The position numbers and the translations under genes are program-made. Of a stretch of 64,000 nucleotides of DNA, positions 38,316 through 46,863 are shown one piece after another. Every line of letters begins with the position of its first letter. Position 1 is the first letter of the stretch. Below the pieces are notes generated by a model, which was not told the origin of the DNA, did not search any database, and saw only the letters and a list, made by a program, of their open reading frames with translations. The DNA lies in the NCBI GenBank assembly GCA_038124025.1, contig JAYPBC010000001.1:165030-229029 (forward strand), given 5' to 3'. This stretch comes from UBA1275 sp038124025. GTDB taxonomy: Bacteria > Bacteroidota > Rhodothermia > Balneolales > Balneolaceae.

Positions 38316-40055
38316 CTATGGTATGTTTCTTGGCTCGAGTGGTTCAACCATGATTACTTGCTCTTTTTGGACAATTACTGCGCCTGGAGGAGCATTTTTT
38401 GCTTTTCTAACATACTTTTTTGGAGTATAAATAACAGGAACCCACTCCGATCCTTTTGCCTTGGATTGATGAGCCGCGAAAGAAGCCGCAATTTCAACCA
38501 CTGATTTGCTAGGCTTTTTTTGCTGAGCTCGAATGATAACATGAGAGCCAGATACCGATTTTGCATGCAACCAAATATCTTCTTTATGAGCTAAGCTGAG
38601 TAGTTTATCATTGGACCGCGCATTTTTACCAATCCAAACGAAAAAACCTGACACAGAACATTCATGATAGGGTTTGGATGTAGCGTGATTCGAGTGCTGA
38701 TTTTTTATATTCGATTGAGTTGCATGGGCACTTCGCTTTATTCCATTACTATTTGCTGTGGAAGCTTGACTGGGTTGAATATTCAACAAACCTTTTTCTA
38801 CCATTTTTCTACGCCAACTATCCAATTCCCGAATATCATGAAGAGACTCTAACCATTCCCTCTCAGAAAGTAAGCGTTCTAAGCGCCGGCTGATTAGCGG
38901 CAATTGCTGCTGAACAACCTCTATACTTCGCTTAGCATTACTAGCTTTTTTATAGTATCGCTGTGCATTTTCCACAAAACTTTGATCCACATCTAACTTG
39001 ATCTTTACCTCTTCATTATTTCTAAAATAATTCTGTGTGATCAACACATCGGACACTGGTTTGTTAACGTGTGCCTTCGTCATTAAGATATGCCCACATT
39101 CCTCCCAAAAGGTTGCTTTCTCTTCATTATCTACGGCTTTTTCTAATTGCGTAATATTGACTCTAGTCTTTTTTATAGCTTTGTCTAGTTCTTTTTGACT
39201 CATCCGTAACAACTGCTTATATCGCCCCTCACGCTGCAAATTGGACGAGTGCCGAACGATTAGGTCTGATATACTTTGGAAGGTCTCTTTGGTTTGTTTG
39301 GGTAAAAAGTCTTCGGGAAATAATGTTCTACTACCATCGGATAGTAGTCTAAATTCTGCTTGATATGCTAGTTGCTCGTGGCATTCCAAAGCGAATATTT
39401 GTAGATTCTTTAAACTAGTACTTTCAGGTAAATGGATGCGAATAAGCTCTTCTAAATGAGTTCTTTCGATAGAAGGGTTTAACAAACAGAGATTTTTTTT
39501 AAGGTTTTTTTTCTCTACTTCTTTGTTGCTGTTTTCTTCATTACTCAATACATTTTCGGTGATTGCCTTTTGAATCGCATGATTTACAGCATCAAATAAT
39601 TCTGTTGACTTACTTGAGATGTTATGTTGCTCCACTGCCTTCTTCCACCTTTGTTCAGCACTTTTCAAACTTGGTTTGCAGGTCTTAAATGAATCCAACA
39701 ACTCCCCTTTAAACTCTAGGTATAAATTTGCCTGAGATCCAAATACTTCAAACCAAAGAACCGCACCGCCCGAAAGATGTATGCCGAGATATCTTTCTTG
39801 GGTCAAAGAGATTATGTCTTTTACCGTTTGGTCATATAAATCAGGGAAAAAATTAATGACATTTTTTTTCTTTGCGGAATTCCAATTGCGCACATATATA
39901 TAAGGTGTTGGTGGTACTGCATGGAAACGAAGGCAATATTCACCTATAAATAGTTCAACCAAGTTTTTCTGTGGAGAAATTATTCGATGTAAAGTTTCTG
40001 ACCTTAATTTGACGTTCAGCTCTTTATTTAAATATATTAATTCGTAATAATTCAC
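38316..40055 (-). CDS. rqcH: NFACT-family ribosome quality control protein RqcH
   Basis: The 579-residue protein contains an N-terminal NFACT-N domain, a central coiled-coil (about 270-420) and the NFACT-R domain with FFVWIGKNARSNDKLLSLAHKEDIWLHAKSVSGSHVIIR. RqcH binds stalled 50S-peptidyl-tRNA complexes and adds C-terminal alanine tails. The start is a GTG at 40055. The C-terminus is basic (KKYVRKAKNAPPG). It diverges from the orphan at 40141 with 85 bases between them. Confidence 0.9.
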   Translation of the reverse strand: MNYYELIYLNKELNVKLRSETLHRIISPQKNLVELFIGEYCLRFHAVPPTPYIYVRNWNSAKKKNVINFFPDLYDQTVKDIISLTQERYLGIHLSGGAVLWFEVFGSQANLYLEFKGELLDSFKTCKPSLKSAEQRWKKAVEQHNISSKSTELFDAVNHAIQKAITENVLSNEENSNKEVEKKNLKKNLCLLNPSIERTHLEELIRIHLPESTSLKNLQIFALECHEQLAYQAEFRLLSDGSRTLFPEDFLPKQTKETFQSISDLIVRHSSNLQREGRYKQLLRMSQKELDKAIKKTRVNITQLEKAVDNEEKATFWEECGHILMTKAHVNKPVSDVLITQNYFRNNEEVKIKLDVDQSFVENAQRYYKKASNAKRSIEVVQQQLPLISRRLERLLSEREWLESLHDIRELDSWRRKMVEKGLLNIQPSQASTANSNGIKRSAHATQSNIKNQHSNHATSKPYHECSVSGFFVWIGKNARSNDKLLSLAHKEDIWLHAKSVSGSHVIIRAQQKKPSKSVVEIAASFAAHQSKAKGSEWVPVIYTPKKYVRKAKNAPPGAVIVQKEQVIMVEPLEPRNIP

Positions 40056-40068
40056 GGGTGTGGTTGAA

Positions 40069-40098
40069 TTGCTTTAAACATTGTAAGGTATATTCTTG
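40069..40098 (+). promoter_or_regulatory. candidate Bacteroidota-type promoter for the 227-residue orphan
   Basis: TTG at 40069-40071 is followed after exactly 19 bases by TATTCTTG at 40091-40098, one mismatch from the -7 consensus TAnnTTTG. Transcription would begin near 40105, leaving a leader of about 35-60 bases before the gene. Its -33 element lies 14 bases from the rqcH start. Confidence 0.45.
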
Positions 40099-40140
40099 GA
40101 TAACGGATGTATGCTTGCAAATAGTAAAAGCTAAACAAAG

Positions 40141-40824
40141 GTGTTGAATCTTAATTTAAATGGAATGAACTACCCTATATTCCTGTCTATTGTAAACACC
40201 ATCCAATCGGATGTAGAAAGTAAACATATACAAACCGAAAGTTTTAAGACTTGGCAAGATAATACAATATTTGCAACTGGGTTAGAGTTAAACATTAATC
40301 TGGGAGTTAATACACGTTATCTTCAACAACTTTCGATCAACTTTGATTGGGATCAATATCGTGAATTCCTACTAGCAAATCAGTTACATGGACTTGACAG
40401 CCACCCTTTATTGGGTATTGATGAATTAAGAGAGGCTAAAACGAAACCAACGATCGATGTTGAACTCATGTTATCATTTAAGCCAGAACACTGCCAACCT
40501 AGCTTAAATGATGGAAAAGGGAACTATCGCATGGATTTTGCAAGTCAATGGATGGATTTAATTTCCAAACGGAATCTAGCAAACTTTGGTCCTCAATCTA
40601 ATGTGACTCGTTGGCATGTGGAAATTGAGGGAGATAATGATGGGAAATACTTATCAAATATACAGCTGATATCATACTATCAATTTGATCTAAGCCACAC
40701 CAAGGATATGCAGGACCTACAGCATTTCGTTGAAAAAAGCCTGAAATCACTACTAGTACGTAGCAGTAGAGTCATTAAAATTTCGGAAGCTATAATTGAA
40801 CAATCAATAGATACGATTAGCTAA
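40141..40824 (+). CDS. hypothetical protein, 227 residues, no recognised family
   Basis: I do not recognise this protein. It has no signal peptide or membrane helix. The N-terminal third has mixed beta strands (NTIFATGLELNINLGVNTRYLQQLSINFDW), the middle a polar helical part with SHPLLGIDELREA, and the end an amphipathic helix (LQHFVEKSLKSLLVRSSRVIK). Start options are the GTG at 40141 or the ATG at 40165; neither has a clear ribosome site. Codon use looks like its neighbours. Standing alone between divergent rqcH and the HU/bS22 pair, it has its own predicted promoter. Function unknown. Confidence 0.6.
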   Translation: MLNLNLNGMNYPIFLSIVNTIQSDVESKHIQTESFKTWQDNTIFATGLELNINLGVNTRYLQQLSINFDWDQYREFLLANQLHGLDSHPLLGIDELREAKTKPTIDVELMLSFKPEHCQPSLNDGKGNYRMDFASQWMDLISKRNLANFGPQSNVTRWHVEIEGDNDGKYLSNIQLISYYQFDLSHTKDMQDLQHFVEKSLKSLLVRSSRVIKISEAIIEQSIDTIS

Positions 40825-40956
40825 GGCTGGGGGGCTTAATTTTCCTATCCACATCCTAAGCTAACATTGGTTTAATAGTTAATGAACAAAACAATTATAC
40901 ACTTGATCAGTGCCTAGAAATGGTTATGCACCAATACACTCTTTGAAGTAGTAATC

Positions 40957-40986
40957 CAAAAAAAAAGACCTCCTGATAGAGGTCTT
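40957..40986 (-). terminator. rho-independent terminator after the bS22-like gene
   Basis: In the minus sense AAGACCTC, a six-base loop, GAGGTCTT, then a run of seven to nine T's. It starts four bases after the stop codon at 40991 and ends the HU/bS22-like transcript. Confidence 0.88.
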
Positions 40987-40990
40987 AAAA

Positions 40991-41083
40991 TCATTTTTTC
41001 TTCTTATGTCGATTTTTTCTTAATCGTTTTTTTCGCTTGTGTTTAGCGATTTTAGCGCGTTTTCTTTTTTTACCACTTGGCAT
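40991..41083 (-). CDS. AURKAIP1/COX24-domain micro-protein (bS22-like ribosomal protein)
   Basis: A 30-residue reading frame from an ATG at 41083 to TGA at 40991 encodes a highly basic peptide beginning MPSGKKRKRAKIAKHKRKK and ending NRHKKKK. Size, composition and the KRKKRLRKNRHKKK tail match the AURKAIP1/COX24 family, the bacterial bS22-type small-subunit ribosomal proteins widely annotated in Bacteroidota. An AGGA lies at usable distance upstream. It follows the HU gene by 95 bases and is closed by a strong terminator four bases after its stop. It is easily missed because of its length. Confidence 0.85.
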   Translation of the reverse strand: MPSGKKRKRAKIAKHKRKKRLRKNRHKKKK

Positions 41084-41178
41084 ACTTGGTATCCTGTAAA
41101 CTATTTACGTTAATTATCAGATTACAAATATAAGCATTTTATCAAGTAATGCCTATTTGAATTAAATTTAGTTCAATT

Positions 41179-41466
41179 CTAATTGGAGAGTGATCTATTA
41201 ACCGATCCTTTAAAATCTTTTGAGATTTTTAAAACTGGAGCGAACTGCTCAGGAACAATAACCTCTTCATTGGTTTTTGGATTCCTAGCTACTCTTTGGG
41301 CTCGCTTGACTACTTTGAAGCTACCAAAACCTCGAAGTTCGATATGTTCTCCACGTTTCATGGACTCGATAACTGTCTCCATAAAGCCATTAACTACAGC
41401 TTCAGTTTCTACTTTTGTTAAGCCAACCGACGAGGATATGATATCTACAATGTCTGATTTTGTCAT
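41179..41466 (-). CDS. HU/IHF-family DNA-binding protein
   Basis: The 95-residue protein starts MTKSDIVDIISSSVGLTKVE and has the HU/IHF core (LRGFGSFKVVKRAQRVARNPKTNEE) with the arm region including the P of RNPKT and a C-terminal FKISKDFK-like helix (VLKISKDFKGSVN). It bends and compacts DNA as a dimer. The IHF-like spelling does not settle HU versus IHF. It shares a strand and likely a transcript with the bS22-like gene. Confidence 0.94.
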   Translation of the reverse strand: MTKSDIVDIISSSVGLTKVETEAVVNGFMETVIESMKRGEHIELRGFGSFKVVKRAQRVARNPKTNEEVIVPEQFAPVLKISKDFKGSVNRSLSN

Positions 41467-41662
41467 ATTAAGCCTATTATTTTAATAACTTAGGTGAATT
41501 ACTAATTTTATAACGACAGTTCTTTGTCAAATCGTTCATTTTCAAAGATTAATAGTTGATATTGAATATTTGTTAATCTGACGCATACTTTCCCAAATCT
41601 TTATTACTTTGTTTTTTATGTTTCAGTAATAAATAACCAATATTCACCACACCTAATAGCAC

Positions 41663-43303
41663 ATGGAAACTTTTGAAAATGTAGTCGGTACATTAAATGA
41701 TTTGGTTTGGAGTACTCCCTCCTTTTTCCCTTTCATGGTTGCCGTACTACTCAGCTTTGGCATCTTTATAACTTTAAGGTTAGGATTTGTTCAAATAAGA
41801 CACTTTAGACACGGAATTTTAACCGTGACGGGTAAGTTTGATCATCCTGATGCCATTGGGGATGTAAATCATTTTCAAGCTTTAACTACGGCTTTGTCAG
41901 CAACGGTGGGTATTGGGAATATCGCAGGTGTTGCAATCGCCATTCATTATGGTGGCCCAGGCGCCCTATTTTGGATGTGGGTAACTGCTTTCTTTGGTAT
42001 GGCAGTAAAATATACTGAGTGTACATTGGCGGTAAAATATAGAGTACAAAATAGTGATGGATCTGTTTCTGGTGGTCCTATGTATTACATCGAGAAAGGC
42101 CTTGGTGAACAATGGAAATGGCTAGCTGTATTCTTTGCAGCCATGGCTGTTATATGTTCCTTCTTGACTGGTAATGCCGTACAAGCAAATACCGTGGCTG
42201 ATACCATGAAGGCTACCTTCTCAATACCTGGGTGGGTAACCGGTCTAGCAACTGCCTCGGTAGTAGGCTTTGTAATTGTTGGTGGAATTAAGCGAATTGG
42301 TCGAGTTACCGCTAGCTTAATGCCGATTATGGCACTTATCTACGTGTTAGGAGCTCTCATTATTCTACTTCTAAACGTAGAGAAAGTGCTACCTGCATTT
42401 GGAACAATTATCGAGTATGCCTTCAATCCAAGAGCGGGTGCATTTGGAGTTGGATCTGGTCTATTCCTAACTACGTTAATTTGGGGTATTAAACGAGGAT
42501 TATTCTCCAATGAGGCCGGGCAAGGTTCGGCACCTATTGCTCACGGGGCTGCAAAGACTAAAGAGCCTGTTCGTGAAGGAGTAGTGGCGCTACTAGAGCC
42601 TTTTATTGATACCCTTGTCGTTTGTACAATGACTGGCTTAGTCATCGTGAGTACAGGAGTATGGGAACAAAAGCATCCCACTGTTTTTACTACTAATGCC
42701 TTTGAAGCTAGCTTTGAAATCGATGACGATAGCAATATTTTAACCTTATCAAACGGTGTTCCAGTTAATGGTGACATTCTTCGAAACGATTATTCGTTCG
42801 GAGAATTTTACACTGATCCTGACAGAGAAGAGTTATTCAGTGGTCAAATTGTACTACAAGAAGATGGAGCCGTAACCATTCAAACGCTAACTGGTGAAAA
42901 CTTAGGTGAACTTCAGACCAGCATTGTTGAAAACGGAGCCCCACTGACCGCATTGGCTTTCGAAGAGGGTCTCTCCCCTCTATTTGCTGGGGGTAAATAC
43001 ATTGTCACCATTTGTGTAATTTTGTTTGGGGTTTCTACTGCCATTAGTTGGAGTTATTATGGTGATCGATCCATTCAATACTTAGCGGGTGATTCTTCTA
43101 TTATTTATTATAAAATGGTGTACTTAGTCATGCATTTCTTGGGAGCCATCTTGGCCCTAGAGACTGTATGGGCTATTGGCGACATTGCGCTGGGCCTTAT
43201 GACATTCCCTAATATAATTGCTCTATTTGCCCTCTCAGGTGTAGTTGCAAAAGCAACAAAAACGTATTTTGATTCCTACAAAGCCAACCAAGGCACTGAA
43301 TGA
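41663..43303 (+). CDS. alanine/glycine:cation symporter (AGCS family) with loop insert
   Basis: The 546-residue membrane protein has the AGCS signatures SATVGIGNIAGVAIAIHYGGPGALFWMWV (about 79-107), SGGPMYYIEKGLG (136-148), RGLFSNEAGQGSAPIAHGAA (278-297), and a final ISWSYYGDRSI. It imports alanine or glycine with sodium. Family members are usually 440-490 residues; here about 90 extra residues (335-427), acidic and beta-rich, interrupt a loop between late helices. The next gene, upp, starts one base after its stop. An upstream TTG-N21-TACTTTCC (41550-41590 region) could be a weak promoter. Confidence 0.9.
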   Translation: METFENVVGTLNDLVWSTPSFFPFMVAVLLSFGIFITLRLGFVQIRHFRHGILTVTGKFDHPDAIGDVNHFQALTTALSATVGIGNIAGVAIAIHYGGPGALFWMWVTAFFGMAVKYTECTLAVKYRVQNSDGSVSGGPMYYIEKGLGEQWKWLAVFFAAMAVICSFLTGNAVQANTVADTMKATFSIPGWVTGLATASVVGFVIVGGIKRIGRVTASLMPIMALIYVLGALIILLLNVEKVLPAFGTIIEYAFNPRAGAFGVGSGLFLTTLIWGIKRGLFSNEAGQGSAPIAHGAAKTKEPVREGVVALLEPFIDTLVVCTMTGLVIVSTGVWEQKHPTVFTTNAFEASFEIDDDSNILTLSNGVPVNGDILRNDYSFGEFYTDPDREELFSGQIVLQEDGAVTIQTLTGENLGELQTSIVENGAPLTALAFEEGLSPLFAGGKYIVTICVILFGVSTAISWSYYGDRSIQYLAGDSSIIYYKMVYLVMHFLGAILALETVWAIGDIALGLMTFPNIIALFALSGVVAKATKTYFDSYKANQGTE

Positions 43304-43304
43304 T

Positions 43305-43946
43305 ATGCCCAACATTAAACATCTGCAGGTAATTGAACATCCTCTAGTCCAACTCTACATTACAAAACTCAGAGATCAGGACTCAGGGATCCAAACCTTC
43401 AGAGAAGCTATGGATAAGTTAGGGGGGGTTCTTGGATACCATGCATTGTCGTATGTAAGTACCAAAAAGGTGAACGTACAAACACCCTTAGAAATAACTA
43501 CGGGAATGGAATTGGCTAAAAATGTCCATGTTATTCCTATCCTTAGAGCAGGTTTAAGTTTGGTTCAAGGAATATTGCATTTTGTCCCCAATGCCAAGGT
43601 TGGTCATATTGGGGTTTACCGAGATCACCAAACTCATAAGCCTATTAATTACTATGATAATTTACCTGAGGGACTTGACCGTGGAACGTGTATCGTAGTT
43701 GATCCTATGCTTGCCACCGGAGGTAGTGCGTCTCATGCTATTAATTATTTGAAAGAAAACGGGGCAAATGACATTATTTTTACATGTGTTATTGCTGCCC
43801 CCGAGGGGGTAAAAAAGGTTCATACCGATCATCCTGAAATCCCAATAATCACCACCTACCTCGATCGCGAGTTAAATGAACAGGCTTATATTCTACCTGG
43901 ACTCGGTGATGCGGGAGACCGATATTTTGGGACCACCCCTTCTTAA
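43305..43946 (+). CDS. upp: uracil phosphoribosyltransferase
   Basis: The 213-residue enzyme makes UMP from uracil and PRPP for pyrimidine salvage. It starts MPNIKHLQVIEHPLVQLYITKLRD, has PILRAGLSLVQGI and the PRPP-binding motif VVDPMLATGGSA, and ends with a PGLGDAGDRYFGT pattern. The frame stays open 20 codons further up, inside the symporter gene, but the ATG at 43305 matches the family start. One base separates it from the symporter stop and nine from lptC. Confidence 0.97.
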   Translation: MPNIKHLQVIEHPLVQLYITKLRDQDSGIQTFREAMDKLGGVLGYHALSYVSTKKVNVQTPLEITTGMELAKNVHVIPILRAGLSLVQGILHFVPNAKVGHIGVYRDHQTHKPINYYDNLPEGLDRGTCIVVDPMLATGGSASHAINYLKENGANDIIFTCVIAAPEGVKKVHTDHPEIPIITTYLDRELNEQAYILPGLGDAGDRYFGTTPS

Positions 43947-43955
43947 CTCTACCTC

Positions 43956-44525
43956 ATGAAATACATTAGGGTCTCACATACTGCCTTCATTTTTTGTGTA
44001 GTATTTGGCTTGGTAATAACTTCCTGCCAGGGTTTATCTGAATTTGATACCCAACAGATCGATCAGGCATTACAGGCCGACAAAATTGGCTCTACTGAAA
44101 GTTGGGGCTTTCGTCTTAATTTAATTGACGAAGGAAGAAAAGTGCTCGATTTGCAAGCAGATTATGCAAAATTTGTAGAGAATGATGAGGAAAGCGTTAC
44201 CGAAATATCAGGGCCCATATTAATAACTGTATATGATGAAGAAACGGGCAACCTGCAGAGTACCATAACCTGTGATAGTGCCCTTTATAGGTCGTCCGTA
44301 GGAGTATTTGAAATGTTCAGCAGTGTTGAAATTAACACTACCCAAAAGAAAATCTTACGCTCTGATTATCTGAAATGGCAGCGATTTCAGGATCGTATGA
44401 GTACTCCTCTATTTGTCACCTTTATCGCTCCCCCCGATAGTATTTCTGCTTTGGGTTTTGAGGGAAATACTGATTTAAGTGAGTACACGCTAAATGAAGG
44501 TGGAGGTACGGTTGTCATTGATTAA
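43956..44525 (+). CDS. lptC: LptC-family LPS export protein
   Basis: The 189-residue protein has a lipoprotein-type signal with lipobox VITSC (instead of the plain membrane anchor of E. coli LptC) and the LptC beta-jellyroll pattern: VLDLQADYAKFVEND, GPILITVYDEETGNLQSTITCDSALY, MFSSVEINTT and ILRSDYLKWQR. It hands LPS from the inner-membrane LptBFG to the periplasmic bridge. It is followed, with overlap, by the OstA-like gene, the usual Bacteroidota arrangement. Confidence 0.85.
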   Translation: MKYIRVSHTAFIFCVVFGLVITSCQGLSEFDTQQIDQALQADKIGSTESWGFRLNLIDEGRKVLDLQADYAKFVENDEESVTEISGPILITVYDEETGNLQSTITCDSALYRSSVGVFEMFSSVEINTTQKKILRSDYLKWQRFQDRMSTPLFVTFIAPPDSISALGFEGNTDLSEYTLNEGGGTVVID

Positions 44526-46041
44526 GTTAAGGGTACATCCTCCCAATAAATTCCTCCAACGCTCTTCAAAATTAGCCAAGAATTTGTTCCTTCTAATTAG
44601 CTGGCTGGGACTCTCTTTATACGTGTCAATTAGTCCTTTAAAAGCACAAAATATTGTCGAACTATTGCGTTTTGAATCAGCAGAACGAATTATGTATAAC
44701 CAAGAGCCCGTTCAACGCTTAATTCAAACTCGTCTTACGGTCGATGGGTTGACTATGGTATGTGACACCGCATATAGATATTTGGAAAGAAGTGAACTAC
44801 TCGCTATTGGAAACCTTCAAATTGAAACAGAAGATGCCATCATTTGGTCTGATTCGCTTCGATATTTTACTAAAAATGAACGGAGTCTTCTAAGAGGTCG
44901 GGTAATTATTGAGCAAGAGAATACTCGCCTATTTGGCACCGCTGTTGATTATAATTTTGAAGAAAAAATTGCGGATTTTACCCAAGGAATTAGATTGGTA
45001 GATAGCACTGGAGTGCTAATCGCTCATAAGGGCACGTACTTCGAAGAGCAAGACAGTGCTCTATTTATTCAGCATGTTCAATTACTCACCGATGAAGAGT
45101 ATGCAGAAAGTGACTTCATGACCTTGGCACGTAAATCTAAAAGGAGCTATCTATCTGGTAATGTACTTATAGATAATCTTACTGAGCAGCAGCGTATTCG
45201 GGCCGATTCTATCTACGCTGACTCTAGTGGATTCCGCCAACTCATTGGAAATGCCATCATACGAACAATAGACTCCTCTGTCAATGATTCTCTAGATAAT
45301 CCAACTCCGGAAATCACCCCCAATTCCGATTCTGATCCCACCTTTGTCTTTGCTCCACTCATTAATATTTATGATCGGGATAGTACTTTTACGTTCCGCA
45401 GTGATTCACTTAGCCAAAGTTGGAGTACAAATTTCTCCACCCATTCGGATAGTTTGCAGTACGAATCTGAATTTGAACAATTCATCTTAACAGGGGAACC
45501 TGTAGCCTGGTACGATAACACCGAACTAAATGCCCAAACCATCATTGCTCAAACCGACAGCAGTGAATTAAGCATGTTATATTTATTTAATGATGCTTTT
45601 GTAACCGTTAGGGAGGAAACATCGGGGCGTTTCAACCAGTTAAAAGCGGATACTGTCGTCACTCAATTTGTTGACGGAAGCATTCATACCATGACTCTAG
45701 AGTCCAATGTTACCATTCTATATTATACGCAGAATGAAGAGGATGAGAACGACGGAGCCATTGAATTGAATACTCAAAAGGCAAACATACGCTTTGTGGA
45801 GGATGACATTGATGAATTATCCGCTAGTGCTTCTCAGGGCTTTGTTTTTGAAGAGGACAGCAGTCTGTCACAACGTAGATTAGAGGGTTTTCGTTGGAAT
45901 CCAAACACCCGGCCTTTAAAGCCCAACACAAACTTAGATTATCGTTTTAACGCTGTTCCTAATCAGCCACCTTTTGAATTACCCCTACGATACCAAAAGT
46001 ATGTAGATGACAAAAAAAGTGTTAATTTCAACCCAAAATAA
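44494..46041 (+). CDS. OstA-like LPS transport bridge protein
   Basis: The product is up to 515 residues with a signal helix (about 28-51, ending LKAQ). Its N-terminal half matches the OstA/LptA family (VDGLTMVCDTAYRYLERSELLAIGNLQIETEDAIIWSDSLRYF, LLRGRVIIEQENTRLFGTAVDYNF); such large OstA-like proteins replace the short LptA in many Bacteroidota. The acidic C-terminal half is less conserved. The ATG at 44494 overlaps lptC by 32 bases; a TTG at 44512 preceded by GGAGG is a serious alternative start. It acts in the periplasm with LptC. Confidence 0.82.
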   Translation: MKVEVRLSLIKLRVHPPNKFLQRSSKLAKNLFLLISWLGLSLYVSISPLKAQNIVELLRFESAERIMYNQEPVQRLIQTRLTVDGLTMVCDTAYRYLERSELLAIGNLQIETEDAIIWSDSLRYFTKNERSLLRGRVIIEQENTRLFGTAVDYNFEEKIADFTQGIRLVDSTGVLIAHKGTYFEEQDSALFIQHVQLLTDEEYAESDFMTLARKSKRSYLSGNVLIDNLTEQQRIRADSIYADSSGFRQLIGNAIIRTIDSSVNDSLDNPTPEITPNSDSDPTFVFAPLINIYDRDSTFTFRSDSLSQSWSTNFSTHSDSLQYESEFEQFILTGEPVAWYDNTELNAQTIIAQTDSSELSMLYLFNDAFVTVREETSGRFNQLKADTVVTQFVDGSIHTMTLESNVTILYYTQNEEDENDGAIELNTQKANIRFVEDDIDELSASASQGFVFEEDSSLSQRRLEGFRWNPNTRPLKPNTNLDYRFNAVPNQPPFELPLRYQKYVDDKKSVNFNPK

Positions 46042-46056
46042 CCAATTGATACGATC

Positions 46057-46848
46057 ATGGATATTCTAAATAAACTTCCCCTCTTGTTTGGCCTAGCTAC
46101 CATTTTTGTGGTTAATGGCTGTGGTAATTCCCCTGAATCATCTACAGTCAAAGTGGCCGAAGAATCTCAGAACTCTTTAGAGCCCCTAATAAAGGTTGAA
46201 TCTGTATCCGATTGGGTGGTCCTATTTGACTCTCAAAACCAAACAAGTTTGGATGCATGGACCGGATTTAACCAAGAAGAAATACCCGAAAAATGGGAAG
46301 TTATAGATGGACTACTCACCGTTTCTAACGAGGGTGACGCCGTCGATAAAAATACCGGTTTTGGCCAGTCAATTGTAAGTAAAGAGCTTTTTGAAAATTT
46401 TGAGTTAGAAGTACATTATAGAATGTCAGAAGGTGCGAATAGCGGTATCATGTACCATGTTATCCAGGGTAGCGACTACAAGGATGACTATGAAACCGGA
46501 CCTGAATATCAATTATTGGACGATGAATTAGCTCCCTCTGAATCACTTCCCCACCGACAAGTAGCCTCTTTGTATGATATGTACGCGCCCAATTTATCAC
46601 CTTATCTACCTGCTGGACAGTGGAATGTAGCACGCATAAGAGTCTTAGATAATGAAGTTGAACATTGGCTAAACGAAGAATTAGTTCTCCAATACAATCT
46701 CAAAAGTGACGACTTTCTTCAGCGAAAAACGGAAAGTAAGTGGTATGACGATGCTGATTGGGCCAAGGCAGGAATTGGACATGTATCCCTTCAGGATCAC
46801 GGGGATAAGGTCGAATTCAAGCGTGTTATGGTTCGACGGATCAAATAA
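46057..46848 (+). CDS. DUF1080 (3-keto-disaccharide hydrolase type) lipoprotein
   Basis: The 263-residue protein has a lipobox at VVNGC (about residue 22) and one DUF1080 domain: WVVLFDSQNQTSLDAWTGF, WEVIDGLLTV, FENFELEVHYRMSEGANSGIMYHV, GPEYQLLDDE, and a C-terminal HVSLQDHGDKVEFKRVMVRRI. The family folds like a concanavalin-type lectin and includes 3-keto-glycoside hydrolases; the substrate here is unknown. It is the last gene of the symporter-upp-lptC-OstA run, 15 bases after the OstA-like gene. Confidence 0.85.
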   Translation: MDILNKLPLLFGLATIFVVNGCGNSPESSTVKVAEESQNSLEPLIKVESVSDWVVLFDSQNQTSLDAWTGFNQEEIPEKWEVIDGLLTVSNEGDAVDKNTGFGQSIVSKELFENFELEVHYRMSEGANSGIMYHVIQGSDYKDDYETGPEYQLLDDELAPSESLPHRQVASLYDMYAPNLSPYLPAGQWNVARIRVLDNEVEHWLNEELVLQYNLKSDDFLQRKTESKWYDDADWAKAGIGHVSLQDHGDKVEFKRVMVRRIK

Positions 46849-46863
46849 ACGGTTGCTGTTGAA

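Noticed and set aside
40141..40824. SecB-like or export-chaperone identity for the 227-residue orphan
   Set aside because: No SecB motif could be matched; the resemblance was limited to mixed strand/helix composition.
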